Shown: positions 1-9,318 of the stretch, in pieces
How the letters are laid out: the number at the start of each line of letters is the position of its first letter
How positions within the stretch are numbered: the first letter of the stretch is position 1
Source of the DNA: Pedobacter schmidteae
Lineage (GTDB): Bacteria; Bacteroidota; Bacteroidia; Sphingobacteriales; Sphingobacteriaceae
DNA: 64,000 nucleotides
Reading direction: 5' to 3'
Assembly (NCBI RefSeq): GCF_900564155.1
Contig: NZ_LS999839.1
Coordinates: 496,001 to 560,000, forward strand
The notes under the pieces: model-generated
Told to the model about the DNA's origin: nothing
Databases searched by the model: none
What the model saw: the letters and a program-made list of their open reading frames with translations, nothing else
Made by a program: the position numbers and the translations under genes

Positions 1-1014
1 GACAACGCGACCTATAATGACGAACCAGGGGCAAAAATGATCAGTGGTGAAAACCCGGTATTGTCATGGGAAACAACCTATATCATCAATGGAGGGATTA
101 GCCTGGGGCTGTTCAACAGAATCTCCCTGGAAGTAGAAGCATATAGGAATATAACCGAAGGGCTGCTAAATGATGTAGATGTTTCACGTACTACGGGTTT
201 TACCTACATCTTACAAAATGTTGGTTCAGTGAGAAATAAGGGAATAGAACTGACCTTAAATACACAAAACATCTTGAAAAAGGATTTTACCTGGAATACC
301 AGGTTTAATTTTGCCAGGAACACCAATAAGATCCTCAAACTTTATAACAATAATCCTAAAGTAGGAGATAAAACTATCCGCCAGGTTGGAAAGGATGTGA
401 ACGTATATTATCTGGTACGCTGGGCAGGTGTAGACCCGGCTGACGGGGGACCACTTTGGTATGATGCACGTGGCAACATTACCAAAACATTTGATCTGGC
501 CAACAGGGTTACCGTAGGTTCATCTACTCCTGATTTTTTTGGCGGGATAACCAATTCATTCCAATATAAAAAATTCACGCTTTCGGCTTTGTTGATTTAC
601 AATGTGGGCGGTTATAACTTCAGCGACCTGCAAAGGGATTCTGAATCGGATGGCCGGAACCTGAAAGATGACAACCAATCGACCAATCTCTTAGACCGCT
701 GGAGAGAACCAGGAGATTTGAGCAACATCCCAAAAACTGTACTTAACGAAAATGCGAACAATGCACGTAACTCGACCCGTTTTCTGCATAAAAAAACCAG
801 TCTGCGTTTACAGAACGTCAGTGTAAACTATAACCTTTCAGAAGCATTCGTAAAAAAGATCAGTTTAAGTCGCGCAAGTGTGTATTTACAGGCCGATAAC
901 GTAGGCTTCTGGACGCCCTATAGTACTCCGTCTAACCGCAACGACTACAGAAACTCTTTCAATCCATATCCACAACCACTTGTACTTTCATTTGGTTTAA
1001 ATGTTAGCTTATAA
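1..1014 (+). CDS. SusC/RagA-type TonB-linked outer-membrane protein, 3' part only
   Basis: The reading frame is open from base 1, so the gene begins upstream of the window; the first Met at 37 is internal. The 337 visible residues are the last strands of a 22-strand beta-barrel. They show alternating aromatic/polar strands, asparagine- and aspartate-rich loops, a segment reading GGITNSFQYKKFTLSALL that is typical of SusC barrels, and a C-terminal strand ending LSFGLNVSL. SusC proteins import oligosaccharides or peptides through the outer membrane using TonB energy and pair with a SusD lid. The susD gene follows after 14 bases, which supports the assignment. The STN, carboxypeptidase-like and plug domains lie outside the window, so no substrate can be inferred from this part. 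Confidence 0.93.
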   Translation, partial: DNATYNDEPGAKMISGENPVLSWETTYIINGGISLGLFNRISLEVEAYRNITEGLLNDVDVSRTTGFTYILQNVGSVRNKGIELTLNTQNILKKDFTWNTRFNFARNTNKILKLYNNNPKVGDKTIRQVGKDVNVYYLVRWAGVDPADGGPLWYDARGNITKTFDLANRVTVGSSTPDFFGGITNSFQYKKFTLSALLIYNVGGYNFSDLQRDSESDGRNLKDDNQSTNLLDRWREPGDLSNIPKTVLNENANNARNSTRFLHKKTSLRLQNVSVNYNLSEAFVKKISLSRASVYLQADNVGFWTPYSTPSNRNDYRNSFNPYPQPLVLSFGLNVSL

Positions 1015-1028
1015 TAGTAGAAATTGAG

Positions 1029-2489
1029 ATGAAAAAAATTAGCTATATCCTACCCCTGTTGATCATTGTATCCTTGACAATGGTTTCCTGTAAGAAATTC
1101 CTGGAAAAAGAACCGATTGGCAGTACGGGAAAAAACACGTTATTTGAAACCGTAGATGGTGCAAAAATGGCCATTAATGGTTCCTATAATTCTATATTAT
1201 TTTATTATAAAAATGAATTTGGCATGTATGCCGATGTCACATCAGACAACCTGATCCGTGGAAACAGTACTTCGGTTATGTTGCCACAATTCAATTTCCA
1301 GAGTTCTAGTGGTGATGACGCTTTTGCCGTTGGGCACATCTGGTTAAATATTTTTGAAGCCTTAAATGGTGCAAATAATATTCTGGCTGCAATACCATCC
1401 CTGTCCTCAAAATTTGCTGATCAGACAGCAACCCTTGATGGCATAAAAGGAGAAGCTTTAGTGATGCGTGCCTTATGTCATTTCGACTTGAGCAGGGCCT
1501 ATGCACAACCTTATAATTTCACAGCCGACGCTTCTCATTTAGGTGTACCCGTATTGCTGAAAACGCCTAGCCCTGGTGAACCAGTTGCCAGGAAAACCAT
1601 GAAGCAGACTTATGATCAGATTATCCAGGACCTGAATGATGCCTTGCCTTTATTACAAAAATCGGCCGACCACACCACTCAGGTAAAAATTACCTATCAG
1701 GCTGCCCTGGCTTTGTTATCAAGGGTATACCTATACAAAGGCGACTGGACACAGTGTGTAAATTACGCGAATATGGTAATCAACGACAATGCCTATAAAC
1801 TGGCTACGCAGACACAATACAAATCCATATTTCTGAATACACCAAAAGCGGATGCCAGTCCTAAAATTGAAAGTATTTTTGTATTGACCAATTCCGGGCT
1901 TAGTGCTGGTATCTCCAGTATATTCGGTACATTTTCTGATGCTGCTACCGCAGGATATGCGGCTTCTGCAAAATTAAAATCGTCATTTGACACAGATAAT
2001 GACGACATCAGGTTAACAGAAATGTTTACTATTCCTTCGACCGGACAAAATACCGGGGCTTCATTAACAAAAAAGTATGCGGATGGTGTAGTCAGTTCAG
2101 TTAACCCGCCAATGATCCAAGTCATCAGATTATCAGAGCTCTATTTAAACCGCGCCGAAGCGAAATGGAATTTAAAACAATATACGGAGGCAGCAGCCGA
2201 CCTGACCATCATTGCACAACGGGCACATAAATCTCCTGTTACCATTACCTACAATTCAGATGCAGCATTACTTTACAGGCAGATTGCTGAGGAAAGAAAC
2301 CGCGAGCTTTGCTTTGAAGGCCATCGTTTCTTTGATCTGGCACGTCGTAAGGAAAACATGGTAAGAGGAAACGACTGTAATTCCACAACCTGCCTGCTTA
2401 CTTACCCTAATGACAAATTTGTACTGCCTATTCCCGCCAAAGAAACAGATGCAAATAAAGCGCTTATCCCGAACCCAGGTTTCAATTAA
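1029..2489 (+). CDS. SusD/RagB-family nutrient-binding outer-membrane lipoprotein
   Basis: This is a 486-residue protein with a lipoprotein signal peptide ending LTMVSC, lipidated Cys at residue 21, followed by KKFLEKEP, the typical SusD start. The N-terminal part contains the TPR-rich helices (for example LPLLQKSADHTTQVKITYQA). The C-terminal part has the family signature RLSELYLNRAEAKWN and then EERNRELCFEGHRFFDLARR. SusD proteins sit on the cell surface as a hinged lid over the SusC channel and bind the substrate. It is the partner of the SusC gene ending 14 bases upstream and is probably cotranscribed with the lipoprotein and M16 peptidase genes downstream. The substrate is not readable from sequence. 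The peptidase neighbour suggests peptides rather than glycans, which is inference. Confidence 0.95.
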   Translation: MKKISYILPLLIIVSLTMVSCKKFLEKEPIGSTGKNTLFETVDGAKMAINGSYNSILFYYKNEFGMYADVTSDNLIRGNSTSVMLPQFNFQSSSGDDAFAVGHIWLNIFEALNGANNILAAIPSLSSKFADQTATLDGIKGEALVMRALCHFDLSRAYAQPYNFTADASHLGVPVLLKTPSPGEPVARKTMKQTYDQIIQDLNDALPLLQKSADHTTQVKITYQAALALLSRVYLYKGDWTQCVNYANMVINDNAYKLATQTQYKSIFLNTPKADASPKIESIFVLTNSGLSAGISSIFGTFSDAATAGYAASAKLKSSFDTDNDDIRLTEMFTIPSTGQNTGASLTKKYADGVVSSVNPPMIQVIRLSELYLNRAEAKWNLKQYTEAAADLTIIAQRAHKSPVTITYNSDAALLYRQIAEERNRELCFEGHRFFDLARRKENMVRGNDCNSTTCLLTYPNDKFVLPIPAKETDANKALIPNPGFN

Positions 2490-2499
2490 TTTTAAGAAA

Positions 2500-2967
2500 A
2501 TGAAGCATATAAAAATATATTCCTTAGTCCCTGCAATTTTATTATTGATGGTATTCATTTCCTCTTGCTCTAAGGAAACAGTACCTTACGACCATCCTTT
2601 CTTTCACATAAATTTCGAAAACCGTACTAAAATCGAAGTAAATCCCGCACGTAAAGATACTGTGAACTACAAAGTTTACCTGAGCTCCAGTCTGCAGTTT
2701 GAACCTATTGACCTGACTTATGAAATAATTGTAGGTGATGGTCTTCTGGAAAACCGCGACTTTGTACTGATCACAAAGGGTACAACCCTTAATTTCCCAC
2801 AGGGCATATTTGAGCGCCCGATTAAAATTGCCTGGAAAGAATCTGTAATTGACCCAACAAAAAATAACACACTAACCATACGTCTGCTCAGCAACACCCG
2901 AAACTTTACCATAGGGATGCCAGGCCCGGATCAATTGGAAAGCGAACTGCTCATCACTAAAAAGTAA
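2500..2967 (+). CDS. Small SusCD-associated lipoprotein, DUF4843/Calx-beta-like
   Basis: The frame opens further upstream inside susD, but the ATG at 2500 is preferred. It lies 10 bases after the susD stop and gives a clean lipoprotein signal, with MKHIKIYSLVPAILLLMVF followed by ISSC and lipidation at Cys. The mature part is about 130 residues and mostly beta strand. It contains VNYKVYLSSSLQF, a Calx-beta-like stretch ending NFPQGIFERPIKIAWKES, and the phrase TKNNTLTIRLLS. These features recall small surface lipoproteins (DUF4843 or DUF1735 type) that sit third in many SusCD loci. They probably assist substrate capture at the surface, but no biochemical role is established. The exact family could not be confirmed by eye. 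Confidence 0.7.
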   Translation: MKHIKIYSLVPAILLLMVFISSCSKETVPYDHPFFHINFENRTKIEVNPARKDTVNYKVYLSSSLQFEPIDLTYEIIVGDGLLENRDFVLITKGTTLNFPQGIFERPIKIAWKESVIDPTKNNTLTIRLLSNTRNFTIGMPGPDQLESELLITKK

Positions 2968-2977
2968 GGGAGATAGG

Positions 2978-5797
2978 ATGAAGAAATACATAATTTTGAT
3001 GGTGTTATTGCTGGCAGGACCCGGGCTTTTTAGTCTTGATGCTTATAGCCAGCAATTGCGTCAGGATCCAAACCTGGTTACGGGCAAGCTTAAAAATGGT
3101 TTTACCTATTACATTTATAAAAGCAACAAAACACCGGGGAATTCGGCATTGAGGTTGTTTTTAAATGCCGGCTCATTACAAGAGACCCATGAACAGCAAG
3201 GACTGGCTCATTTTATTGAACACATGGCTTTTAACGGGACTAAACATTATTCAAAAAATGATGTAATTGAATTCCTGGAATCCAAAGGTGTAAAATTTGG
3301 GGCCGACCTAAATGCGCACACCAGCTTTGACGAGACCGTATATAAAATCAGCATCAATACAGAGGATGAAAGGAATCTGGAAAAATCTATCGACATCATG
3401 GCCGACTGGGCCTTTGGGGTTACTTTCGACAGTAAAGAAATTGACAAGGAACGTGGTGTAGTGATTGAAGAGTGGCGTAGCAAACAAGGTGCTGCAAACC
3501 GTCTACGGGAGCAGTATTTGCCGGTATTGTTCAATAAATCGAGATACGCAGAGCGGCTGCCGATTGGTAAAGTAGATATCCTGAAAAACTTTAAACGCCA
3601 GACCATTGTAGATTTTTATGAGAAATGGTACCGGCCCGATCTGATGTCTATTGCTATTGTAACCGATATTGATCCTAAAAAGGTAGAAAACTATATTAAA
3701 AACGAGTTTAACCAGTACAAAGCAAAAAGTAAAGCACAAAGGCTTTATTATGAGCTGCCTCAACATCGCGACACCTTGTTCTCTATCTTAACAGATAAAG
3801 AGGCCAATGCCATAGAACTTAGCGTTTTCAATAAGATCAAATCATTTAGCGGGATTAAAACTGAACAGGATTACCTGCAACAGCTGACCAAAGCATTTTT
3901 TAATGGACTTGCCAAAAGTCGGTTCAGCAGAATTTCGCAACTGCAAAACGATTTTAAAGAAGGCAGCTTTTCAGTTAGTAACATCGTTTTAAAAAATGGG
4001 ATTGTTTCTGGCGGCGCAGCCTTGTATCACGATAAGATTAACGAAGGGATTGAACAATACTTAACCGAAGCACAACGGATATTCAGATATGGTTTTACCT
4101 CCGAAGAGGTAAAAAAATACAAAGACGAGTATATTGCCGCTATTAAACGATCCATTGCAGCTGAGGATAAAACACAGCCAGAAACTTATTTAAATGAGAT
4201 TCATGATGTGTTTTACAATGGAAGTACGATGCTATCTAAAGCTGAAAGAAACAGATTGGCTCTAAAATACGCAGATCGGATAGACTCCCTTAGTTTGATT
4301 GGCTTCTTAAAATCGGTAAATAAGCCGGGCAATACCGTAGTGTTACTCACAGCGCCCGAAAAGGACAAAGCTGGCTTACCCAATCAGGCAATATTAAAAA
4401 CAATGTTTGCTAAAGCAGCTACAGCTCCCCTTGCTCCATGGAAAGATCAGGTTACCATCCCCGAAAAATTATTGGCACGGGAACCGGTTTCCGGAAAAGT
4501 AATTCAGGAAGAAAAAATTGCGGCTGTTGGCGTAACCAAATGGACGCTATCTAACGGCACCATCGTTTACCTGAAACCTACAACCGAACGCAAAAACTAC
4601 GTCTCCATTTCCGGATTCAGAAAGGGTGGTATTTACGCTCTGGATTCATCACAATATGTAACCGCGCAGTTTGTAAAACCGGTAACAGGCCTGAGTGGTG
4701 CCGGTGAGTTCAGTCGCAGGGCATTAACCCAGTTCCTTACCGGAAATTCCGCTTCGGCAACAATGGTACTTTCGGGAAGCAGAGAAGGTGTAGTAACCAG
4801 TGCCGACTGGAAAGATGCCAAAACAATGTTCCAGCTGATGTACCTGAAATGGATGTATCCAAATGCCGATCCCATCACTTTTGAACAGGCAAAACGTCAG
4901 ACCATCGAGCAGATGGAAAACAACAAGCTTTCGCCCAATTATGCCTATAACAAAGCCATTGGCGAATTATTGAAAGGCGACGATGATTATGCATCTGAGG
5001 TATCGGCCGAGCGATTGCACAAAGAGGCCCATTTAACCGACATTATACCGGTATTCAAAAGCCGCTTTGGTTCGGCCAAAGACTTCCAGTTTGTAGTAGT
5101 AGGCGGATTTGAGGCAGATAGCATTAAACCGTTGATTGAACAATACATAGGCGGCTTACCGGGTGGTGACTATAAAAACCAGTTTGAATACAACGGTCCT
5201 GTTGGTGGTCAGGCAGCAAAAGATATACTGATGTACGCTGGTGCCGCACCTAAAAGCACAGTCAATATTTTTCATCAAAGCAATAAGGTGAATTATGATT
5301 ATCCTGAAATCCTGATACAAACCCTGTTGCAAGAAGTTTTAAAAGTAAAATTGCGACTAAACCTACGCGAGGAAAACTCTGGTGTGTATGGTGTGAGTGT
5401 TTCCGTTTCATCTACCAGTGTTCCGGCACCACTAATCCGTGCCAGAATATCCTTTAGCTGCGCCCCTGAGTCGGCAGAGTTCCTGATCAGGCAGGCACAG
5501 ATTGAAGTTAAAAAAATAGCCGACAATCCTGCTTATTTTACCAGCGACCTGGCCAATATCAAAGTACAGCAAATTGACGGTTACAAGAAGCAGGTCGACA
5601 AAAACCTGTTCTGGAGTTCCTCCCTGCGTAACCAGTTTTATTTTGGTTTTAAGGACTACAGCTATTTCAATGATTTCGAAAATATGATCAATAAAATTAG
5701 TCCGGCAATAATTGCTGACTATGCCAAAAAGTACATGATAAATACTCCTGGTATAAAAGCGGTATTGATGCCCGAGAATTTTAAGACACTAAACTAA
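2978..5797 (+). CDS. M16-family (pitrilysin/insulinase-type) zinc peptidase, exported
   Basis: The protein has 939 residues and an N-terminal signal peptide (MKKYIILMVLLLAGPGLF, cleaved near DAYSQ). The inverted zinc motif HFIEH lies at residues 78-82. Glu158, about 76 residues later, matches the third zinc ligand of M16 enzymes. Two tandem M16 halves are visible. The first carries the active site (roughly residues 35-250). The second (roughly 515-930) lacks HxxEH and has the usual R/Y-type substrate-gripping features (LREENSGVYGVSVSVS). M16 enzymes degrade peptides inside a closed two-half chamber, and exported Bacteroidota members act in the periplasm. Placement ten bases after the third gene of a SusCD locus suggests it processes an imported peptide. 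The following lipoprotein starts five bases after its stop. Confidence 0.93.
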   Translation: MKKYIILMVLLLAGPGLFSLDAYSQQLRQDPNLVTGKLKNGFTYYIYKSNKTPGNSALRLFLNAGSLQETHEQQGLAHFIEHMAFNGTKHYSKNDVIEFLESKGVKFGADLNAHTSFDETVYKISINTEDERNLEKSIDIMADWAFGVTFDSKEIDKERGVVIEEWRSKQGAANRLREQYLPVLFNKSRYAERLPIGKVDILKNFKRQTIVDFYEKWYRPDLMSIAIVTDIDPKKVENYIKNEFNQYKAKSKAQRLYYELPQHRDTLFSILTDKEANAIELSVFNKIKSFSGIKTEQDYLQQLTKAFFNGLAKSRFSRISQLQNDFKEGSFSVSNIVLKNGIVSGGAALYHDKINEGIEQYLTEAQRIFRYGFTSEEVKKYKDEYIAAIKRSIAAEDKTQPETYLNEIHDVFYNGSTMLSKAERNRLALKYADRIDSLSLIGFLKSVNKPGNTVVLLTAPEKDKAGLPNQAILKTMFAKAATAPLAPWKDQVTIPEKLLAREPVSGKVIQEEKIAAVGVTKWTLSNGTIVYLKPTTERKNYVSISGFRKGGIYALDSSQYVTAQFVKPVTGLSGAGEFSRRALTQFLTGNSASATMVLSGSREGVVTSADWKDAKTMFQLMYLKWMYPNADPITFEQAKRQTIEQMENNKLSPNYAYNKAIGELLKGDDDYASEVSAERLHKEAHLTDIIPVFKSRFGSAKDFQFVVVGGFEADSIKPLIEQYIGGLPGGDYKNQFEYNGPVGGQAAKDILMYAGAAPKSTVNIFHQSNKVNYDYPEILIQTLLQEVLKVKLRLNLREENSGVYGVSVSVSSTSVPAPLIRARISFSCAPESAEFLIRQAQIEVKKIADNPAYFTSDLANIKVQQIDGYKKQVDKNLFWSSSLRNQFYFGFKDYSYFNDFENMINKISPAIIADYAKKYMINTPGIKAVLMPENFKTLN

Positions 5798-5802
5798 TTG
5801 TT

Positions 5803-7557
5803 ATGAAGACCATTAAAAATATCACAACCTCGCTCCTGCTTATCATATTAAGCGTTGCCATAGGCTGTAAAAAAGATCCTGTTGTGTATAGTAAAGGATT
5901 TGAAGCTTTTAAATTCATCGTTAAAAATACCCAGGGAGAAGAAAAAGAATATCCAGGTATCATCACCGGAGATGAAATTGTAGTTGCCCTACCGATAGAA
6001 GTTGACGTAACAAATCTAAAGGCTAGCTTCGTAGTGGACAATCCGCGAACTATTGTACAAGTTGGCACCGAGGTTCAGGAGTCAGGTATTTCTGAAAATG
6101 ACTTTACCAACGCACTTTCATACAGCGTAAAGGCCGAAGACAAAAGCAGAAGAAATTATACTGTAAGGGTAGAAAAGAAAATTGCAATGCAATCTTTCGG
6201 GTTCTATGCAGCCGATAATCCAGGTCTTGAAGCGGATTATATTGCTATAATAAGAGGAACAATAATTGACATTGTGGTTCCAGAAACAATTGATTTAAGT
6301 AAGCTAGTTGCAAGGTTTCAAACCACTGCAGGGGTAACGCTGAAAATAGGTACTGTTACACAGGAAAGTAAGATAACTCCCAATAATTTTGCAAGCCCTG
6401 TTACTTACACTTTTACCGATGCAAGCCTACCTGCTCCCATTTTGTTAACTGTAAATTTATCTTTTATAGGACCAAAATGGTGGTTAATTGGTGATAAAAG
6501 TATAATAGGTAGCGAAGCTACTGATGTAAAAATGGCCATTCACCCCTTCACAAAACAACCGTACCTGGCCTATATCAGAACCGGTAAAGACGAAAGTGGT
6601 AGTGTTATCCAAGCTGCTGACAAAAAAATTGCTGTTATTGCACTTGCAGGGACAACCTGGAAAAATATTGGTAGCAAAACGGGAGTTTCCGATACTCAGG
6701 CAGACATCATCAACATTGCTTTCGACGAAGAAGGAACACCTTATGTTGGTTATAAAGATTATTTAGATGCGCTGCAGAAAGCAACTGTATTAAAATATAC
6801 GAACGACAGCTGGACCGCCGTAGGACCTAAAAATTTTAGTCCAATGCGGGTAGATAAATTTTCATTTACCGTGGGTGAAAACAGTCAGCCTCTAATAGGC
6901 GCTTCAACATTTACCGCCATCACCGGATATCTAAAACGAGCCATATACGCAAGCAATTATAGTGGTAATAAATGGAACGATATTACTCCTGCAATGACAA
7001 ACAATCTGATTGGTGGCGTGCAGGTGTTCAAAGGCCTTGATGCAAAAAGCTACATGGCTGTCCTGGATAGAAACTCCAATTTCAGCATGTATAAACTCAC
7101 TAACAACACATGGGCACCAGTTGGACCTATAGGCTTCAGAACCGCCGATGGTTTACCTGGTTATACTTCTGTAATTGGTGCAGCGTCAGCAAATGGCACC
7201 GTTTATATTGGCTTCCAAACGGTATCGGCCAATCAACGCCTAAACCGTATCATGAAGTTTAATGGCAGCGCCTGGGAAGAACTTGGCTCTGCAGGAAACA
7301 GCCAGGATCAGACTGAAAAGTACGCATTGGCGATAGCTCCTAATGGCCAATTATATTTTGGCTTTGCCAATACAACCGGATTATATGTACGTACTTTTAA
7401 CGACAATACAAAAAACTGGAATACGCCAAGATTGGTATTTTCCGGAAGGATCAACACATTTGATTTGCAGGTTGCCTCAGACGGCATTCCTTATCTCGCT
7501 GTCAGCCCAAGTAGCGACAACAAAGTAATTGTTTATAAATATTCAACAACGAAATAA
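5803..7557 (+). CDS. DUF5018-like repeat lipoprotein with propeller-like C-terminal region
   Basis: This is a 584-residue lipoprotein whose signal peptide ends SVAIGC, followed by KKDP. Two tandem immunoglobulin-like modules follow, at about residues 30-125 and 128-215. Each has the DUF5018-type pattern of a hydrophobic IVVALPIEVDVTNLKASF stretch and a closing YTVRVE or YTFTDAS strand. The rest (about 220-584) is built of repeated blade-like units with phrases such as TWKNIGSKT, SWTAVGPKN, TWAPVGPIG and AWEELGSAGN. Each is followed by an IAF, VGYKDY or YIGFQ strand, suggesting a six- or seven-bladed propeller. It is likely a surface-exposed binding protein of the uptake locus. The ligand is unknown and there is no catalytic motif. 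A hairpin with a T-tract follows the gene, so the transcript may partly end here. Confidence 0.72.
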   Translation: MKTIKNITTSLLLIILSVAIGCKKDPVVYSKGFEAFKFIVKNTQGEEKEYPGIITGDEIVVALPIEVDVTNLKASFVVDNPRTIVQVGTEVQESGISENDFTNALSYSVKAEDKSRRNYTVRVEKKIAMQSFGFYAADNPGLEADYIAIIRGTIIDIVVPETIDLSKLVARFQTTAGVTLKIGTVTQESKITPNNFASPVTYTFTDASLPAPILLTVNLSFIGPKWWLIGDKSIIGSEATDVKMAIHPFTKQPYLAYIRTGKDESGSVIQAADKKIAVIALAGTTWKNIGSKTGVSDTQADIINIAFDEEGTPYVGYKDYLDALQKATVLKYTNDSWTAVGPKNFSPMRVDKFSFTVGENSQPLIGASTFTAITGYLKRAIYASNYSGNKWNDITPAMTNNLIGGVQVFKGLDAKSYMAVLDRNSNFSMYKLTNNTWAPVGPIGFRTADGLPGYTSVIGAASANGTVYIGFQTVSANQRLNRIMKFNGSAWEELGSAGNSQDQTEKYALAIAPNGQLYFGFANTTGLYVRTFNDNTKNWNTPRLVFSGRINTFDLQVASDGIPYLAVSPSSDNKVIVYKYSTTK

Positions 7558-7564
7558 CATCCCG

Positions 7565-7602
7565 GCCTTGCATGGGCACATTCGTGTTTATGCAAGGCTT
7601 TT
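7565..7602 (+). terminator. Hairpin with T-tract after the lipoprotein gene
   Basis: A perfect nine-base stem (GCCTTGCAT with ATGCAAGGC) has a 16-base loop that can itself pair CAC with GTG, and is followed by TTTT. It sits between the lipoprotein stop and the phosphoesterase start. It could be a full or partial terminator that lowers expression of the downstream gene. Confidence 0.65.
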
Positions 7603-7613
7603 AAACCAATTAT

Positions 7614-9173
7614 ATGAAGCAACTCTGTTTCTTGTTATTCATCCTTGCCAGTTTCTCATCAAAAGCCCAAACCATAGCCTCTGGCTATGTATTTAATGAT
7701 GTAAATGGCAATGGCAAAAAAGATAAAACCGAAAAAGGTATCCCAAATATTCCGGTAACCAACGGACAGGAAGTTGTACAAACCAATAGCAAAGGCTTTT
7801 ACAGCTTACCTGTTGGCAACGACAACATCATCGGTGTGATTAAACCCAGTGGTTACCAGATACCGGTTAACCAACACAACCTACCCCAATATTTTTACAT
7901 CCACAAACCGCAAGGTTCACCTGCACTTAAATACAAAGGCGTAGCCCCAACCGGCCCCCTACCCAAATCAATTGATTTCGCTTTAAAGCCATCAACTGAA
8001 AAAGACAATTATACCGCTTTGATCTTTGGCGATCCTCAGGTATACAACCAGGAGCAGGTGGATTATTTCATAAAAGACGTCATCAGCGAAGTAGAGGGTA
8101 TTAAAAACATATCCTTTGGCATCAGCATGGGCGATGAAGTAGGTGACAAACTTGATCTGTTCCCTACTTATACCGAGGCGGTAAAACGTGTCGGCATTCC
8201 CTGGTATAACATGATGGGCAATCACGACTTAAATGCAGACGCACCCACAGATTCTCTATCTGACGAGTCCTTTGAAGCTCATTTTGGCCCGGCCACTTAT
8301 GCTTTCAATTATGGGAAAGTCCATTTCATTGTACTGGACGATGTTTTATTCCCTGATCCACGCGACGGGCGTGGTTACTATGGTGGTTTAAGGGATGACC
8401 AGTTAAAATTTGTAGAGAATGACCTGAAACATGTGCCCAAAGATTACCTGATTGTGATGACCATGCACATTCCTATCAGCGAGCCCGAATTTCTCTTTAG
8501 TTCTGCTACCCGCAAAAGACTATTCGACCTACTGAAAGATTTTCCATACACACTTTCCATTTCTGCTCATACCCATATGCAACGGCAGGACTTTTATGTA
8601 AAAGGAACAGAATGGCTGCAGGACAAGCCTCATCACCATTTCAATATCGGAACGGCTTCCGGTGATTTTTATTCCGGATTGAGCGACAAAAACGGAACAC
8701 CCATCTCTACCATGCGTGACGGGACACCTAAAGGCTATGGATTTATCCATTTTAAAGGGAATCAATATGTTATAGATTACAAAGTTGCCGGTGAAGAGGC
8801 GAGCACTCAAATGCGAATTGTTGCACCAGAAAAATTAAAAAAGGATAGTGACACCGCAGCCTATGTTTATGTAAATTTTTACACAGGCGCAAAAAAAGAC
8901 AACCTGCAATACCGAATAGACAGTGGCGACTGGATGCCTTTGGAACATTCTTTCGAGTTTGATCCATTTTATCTAACCGAAGTTGCTACCTGGAAAAACA
9001 TTACTGACAAAACAAAAAAAGCCAGGCGACCATCTAACCCGGCAAAAAGCACCCATTTGTGGAAGGGCCCTATATCTACCAAGTTATCTGTAGGCGAACA
9101 TAGCATAGAGGTAAAAGCTACCGACATGTTTAACCGTTCGTTTACACAAAAAAGCAAGTACACAATTGAGTAA
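7614..9173 (+). CDS. Exported calcineurin-like phosphoesterase (MetallophosN-Metallophos-MetallophosC)
   Basis: This 519-residue protein has a signal peptide (cleaved after FSSKAQ, near residue 19). An SdrD-B/MetallophosN-like beta domain (about 20-125) follows and contains the calcium-loop-like segment NDVNGNGKKDKTEKG. The catalytic domain (about 130-375) shows the dimetal motifs FGDPQ (Asp140), SMGDEVGD, MMGNHDLNAD and SAHTHMQ. A C-terminal beta domain of about 130 residues matches the position of MetallophosC. Family members hydrolyse phosphomonoesters or phosphodiesters outside the cytoplasm. The substrate cannot be predicted. It follows the uptake locus but is separated by a hairpin, so it may be only partly coexpressed. 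It ends just before a strong terminator. Confidence 0.9.
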   Translation: MKQLCFLLFILASFSSKAQTIASGYVFNDVNGNGKKDKTEKGIPNIPVTNGQEVVQTNSKGFYSLPVGNDNIIGVIKPSGYQIPVNQHNLPQYFYIHKPQGSPALKYKGVAPTGPLPKSIDFALKPSTEKDNYTALIFGDPQVYNQEQVDYFIKDVISEVEGIKNISFGISMGDEVGDKLDLFPTYTEAVKRVGIPWYNMMGNHDLNADAPTDSLSDESFEAHFGPATYAFNYGKVHFIVLDDVLFPDPRDGRGYYGGLRDDQLKFVENDLKHVPKDYLIVMTMHIPISEPEFLFSSATRKRLFDLLKDFPYTLSISAHTHMQRQDFYVKGTEWLQDKPHHHFNIGTASGDFYSGLSDKNGTPISTMRDGTPKGYGFIHFKGNQYVIDYKVAGEEASTQMRIVAPEKLKKDSDTAAYVYVNFYTGAKKDNLQYRIDSGDWMPLEHSFEFDPFYLTEVATWKNITDKTKKARRPSNPAKSTHLWKGPISTKLSVGEHSIEVKATDMFNRSFTQKSKYTIE

Positions 9174-9175
9174 AT

Positions 9176-9213
9176 AAAAAGGCCCTGCGTAACAACAGGG
9201 CCTTTGTTTTTTT
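9176..9213 (+). terminator. Rho-independent terminator after the phosphoesterase gene
   Basis: An inverted repeat AAAGGCCCTG / CAGGGCCTTT with an 8-base loop is followed by GTTTTTTT. It marks the end of the first transcription unit of the window. Confidence 0.9.
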
Positions 9214-9318
9214 GGCTATGCTCATAAAGCCAATCTGGTTGACAAATTGGCTATTTCCGCAGAAGAATGAACAGCCTGAACTGACTAATTTGGTGATTAT
9301 TAACCAAATATTATCCTT
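9212..9318 (+). promoter_or_regulatory. Structured leader of the polysaccharide-lyase-like gene
   Basis: Three copies of a short complementary arm can form two mutually exclusive hairpins. TTGGCT at 9212-9217 can pair with AGCCAA at 9228-9233. Alternatively AGCCAAT at 9228-9234 can pair with ATTGGCT at 9246-9252. A further hairpin, ATTTGGT (9288-9294) with ACCAAAT (9303-9309), sits immediately before the start codon. This could be an RNA switch or only chance pairing. No known riboswitch class was recognised. Confidence 0.35.
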
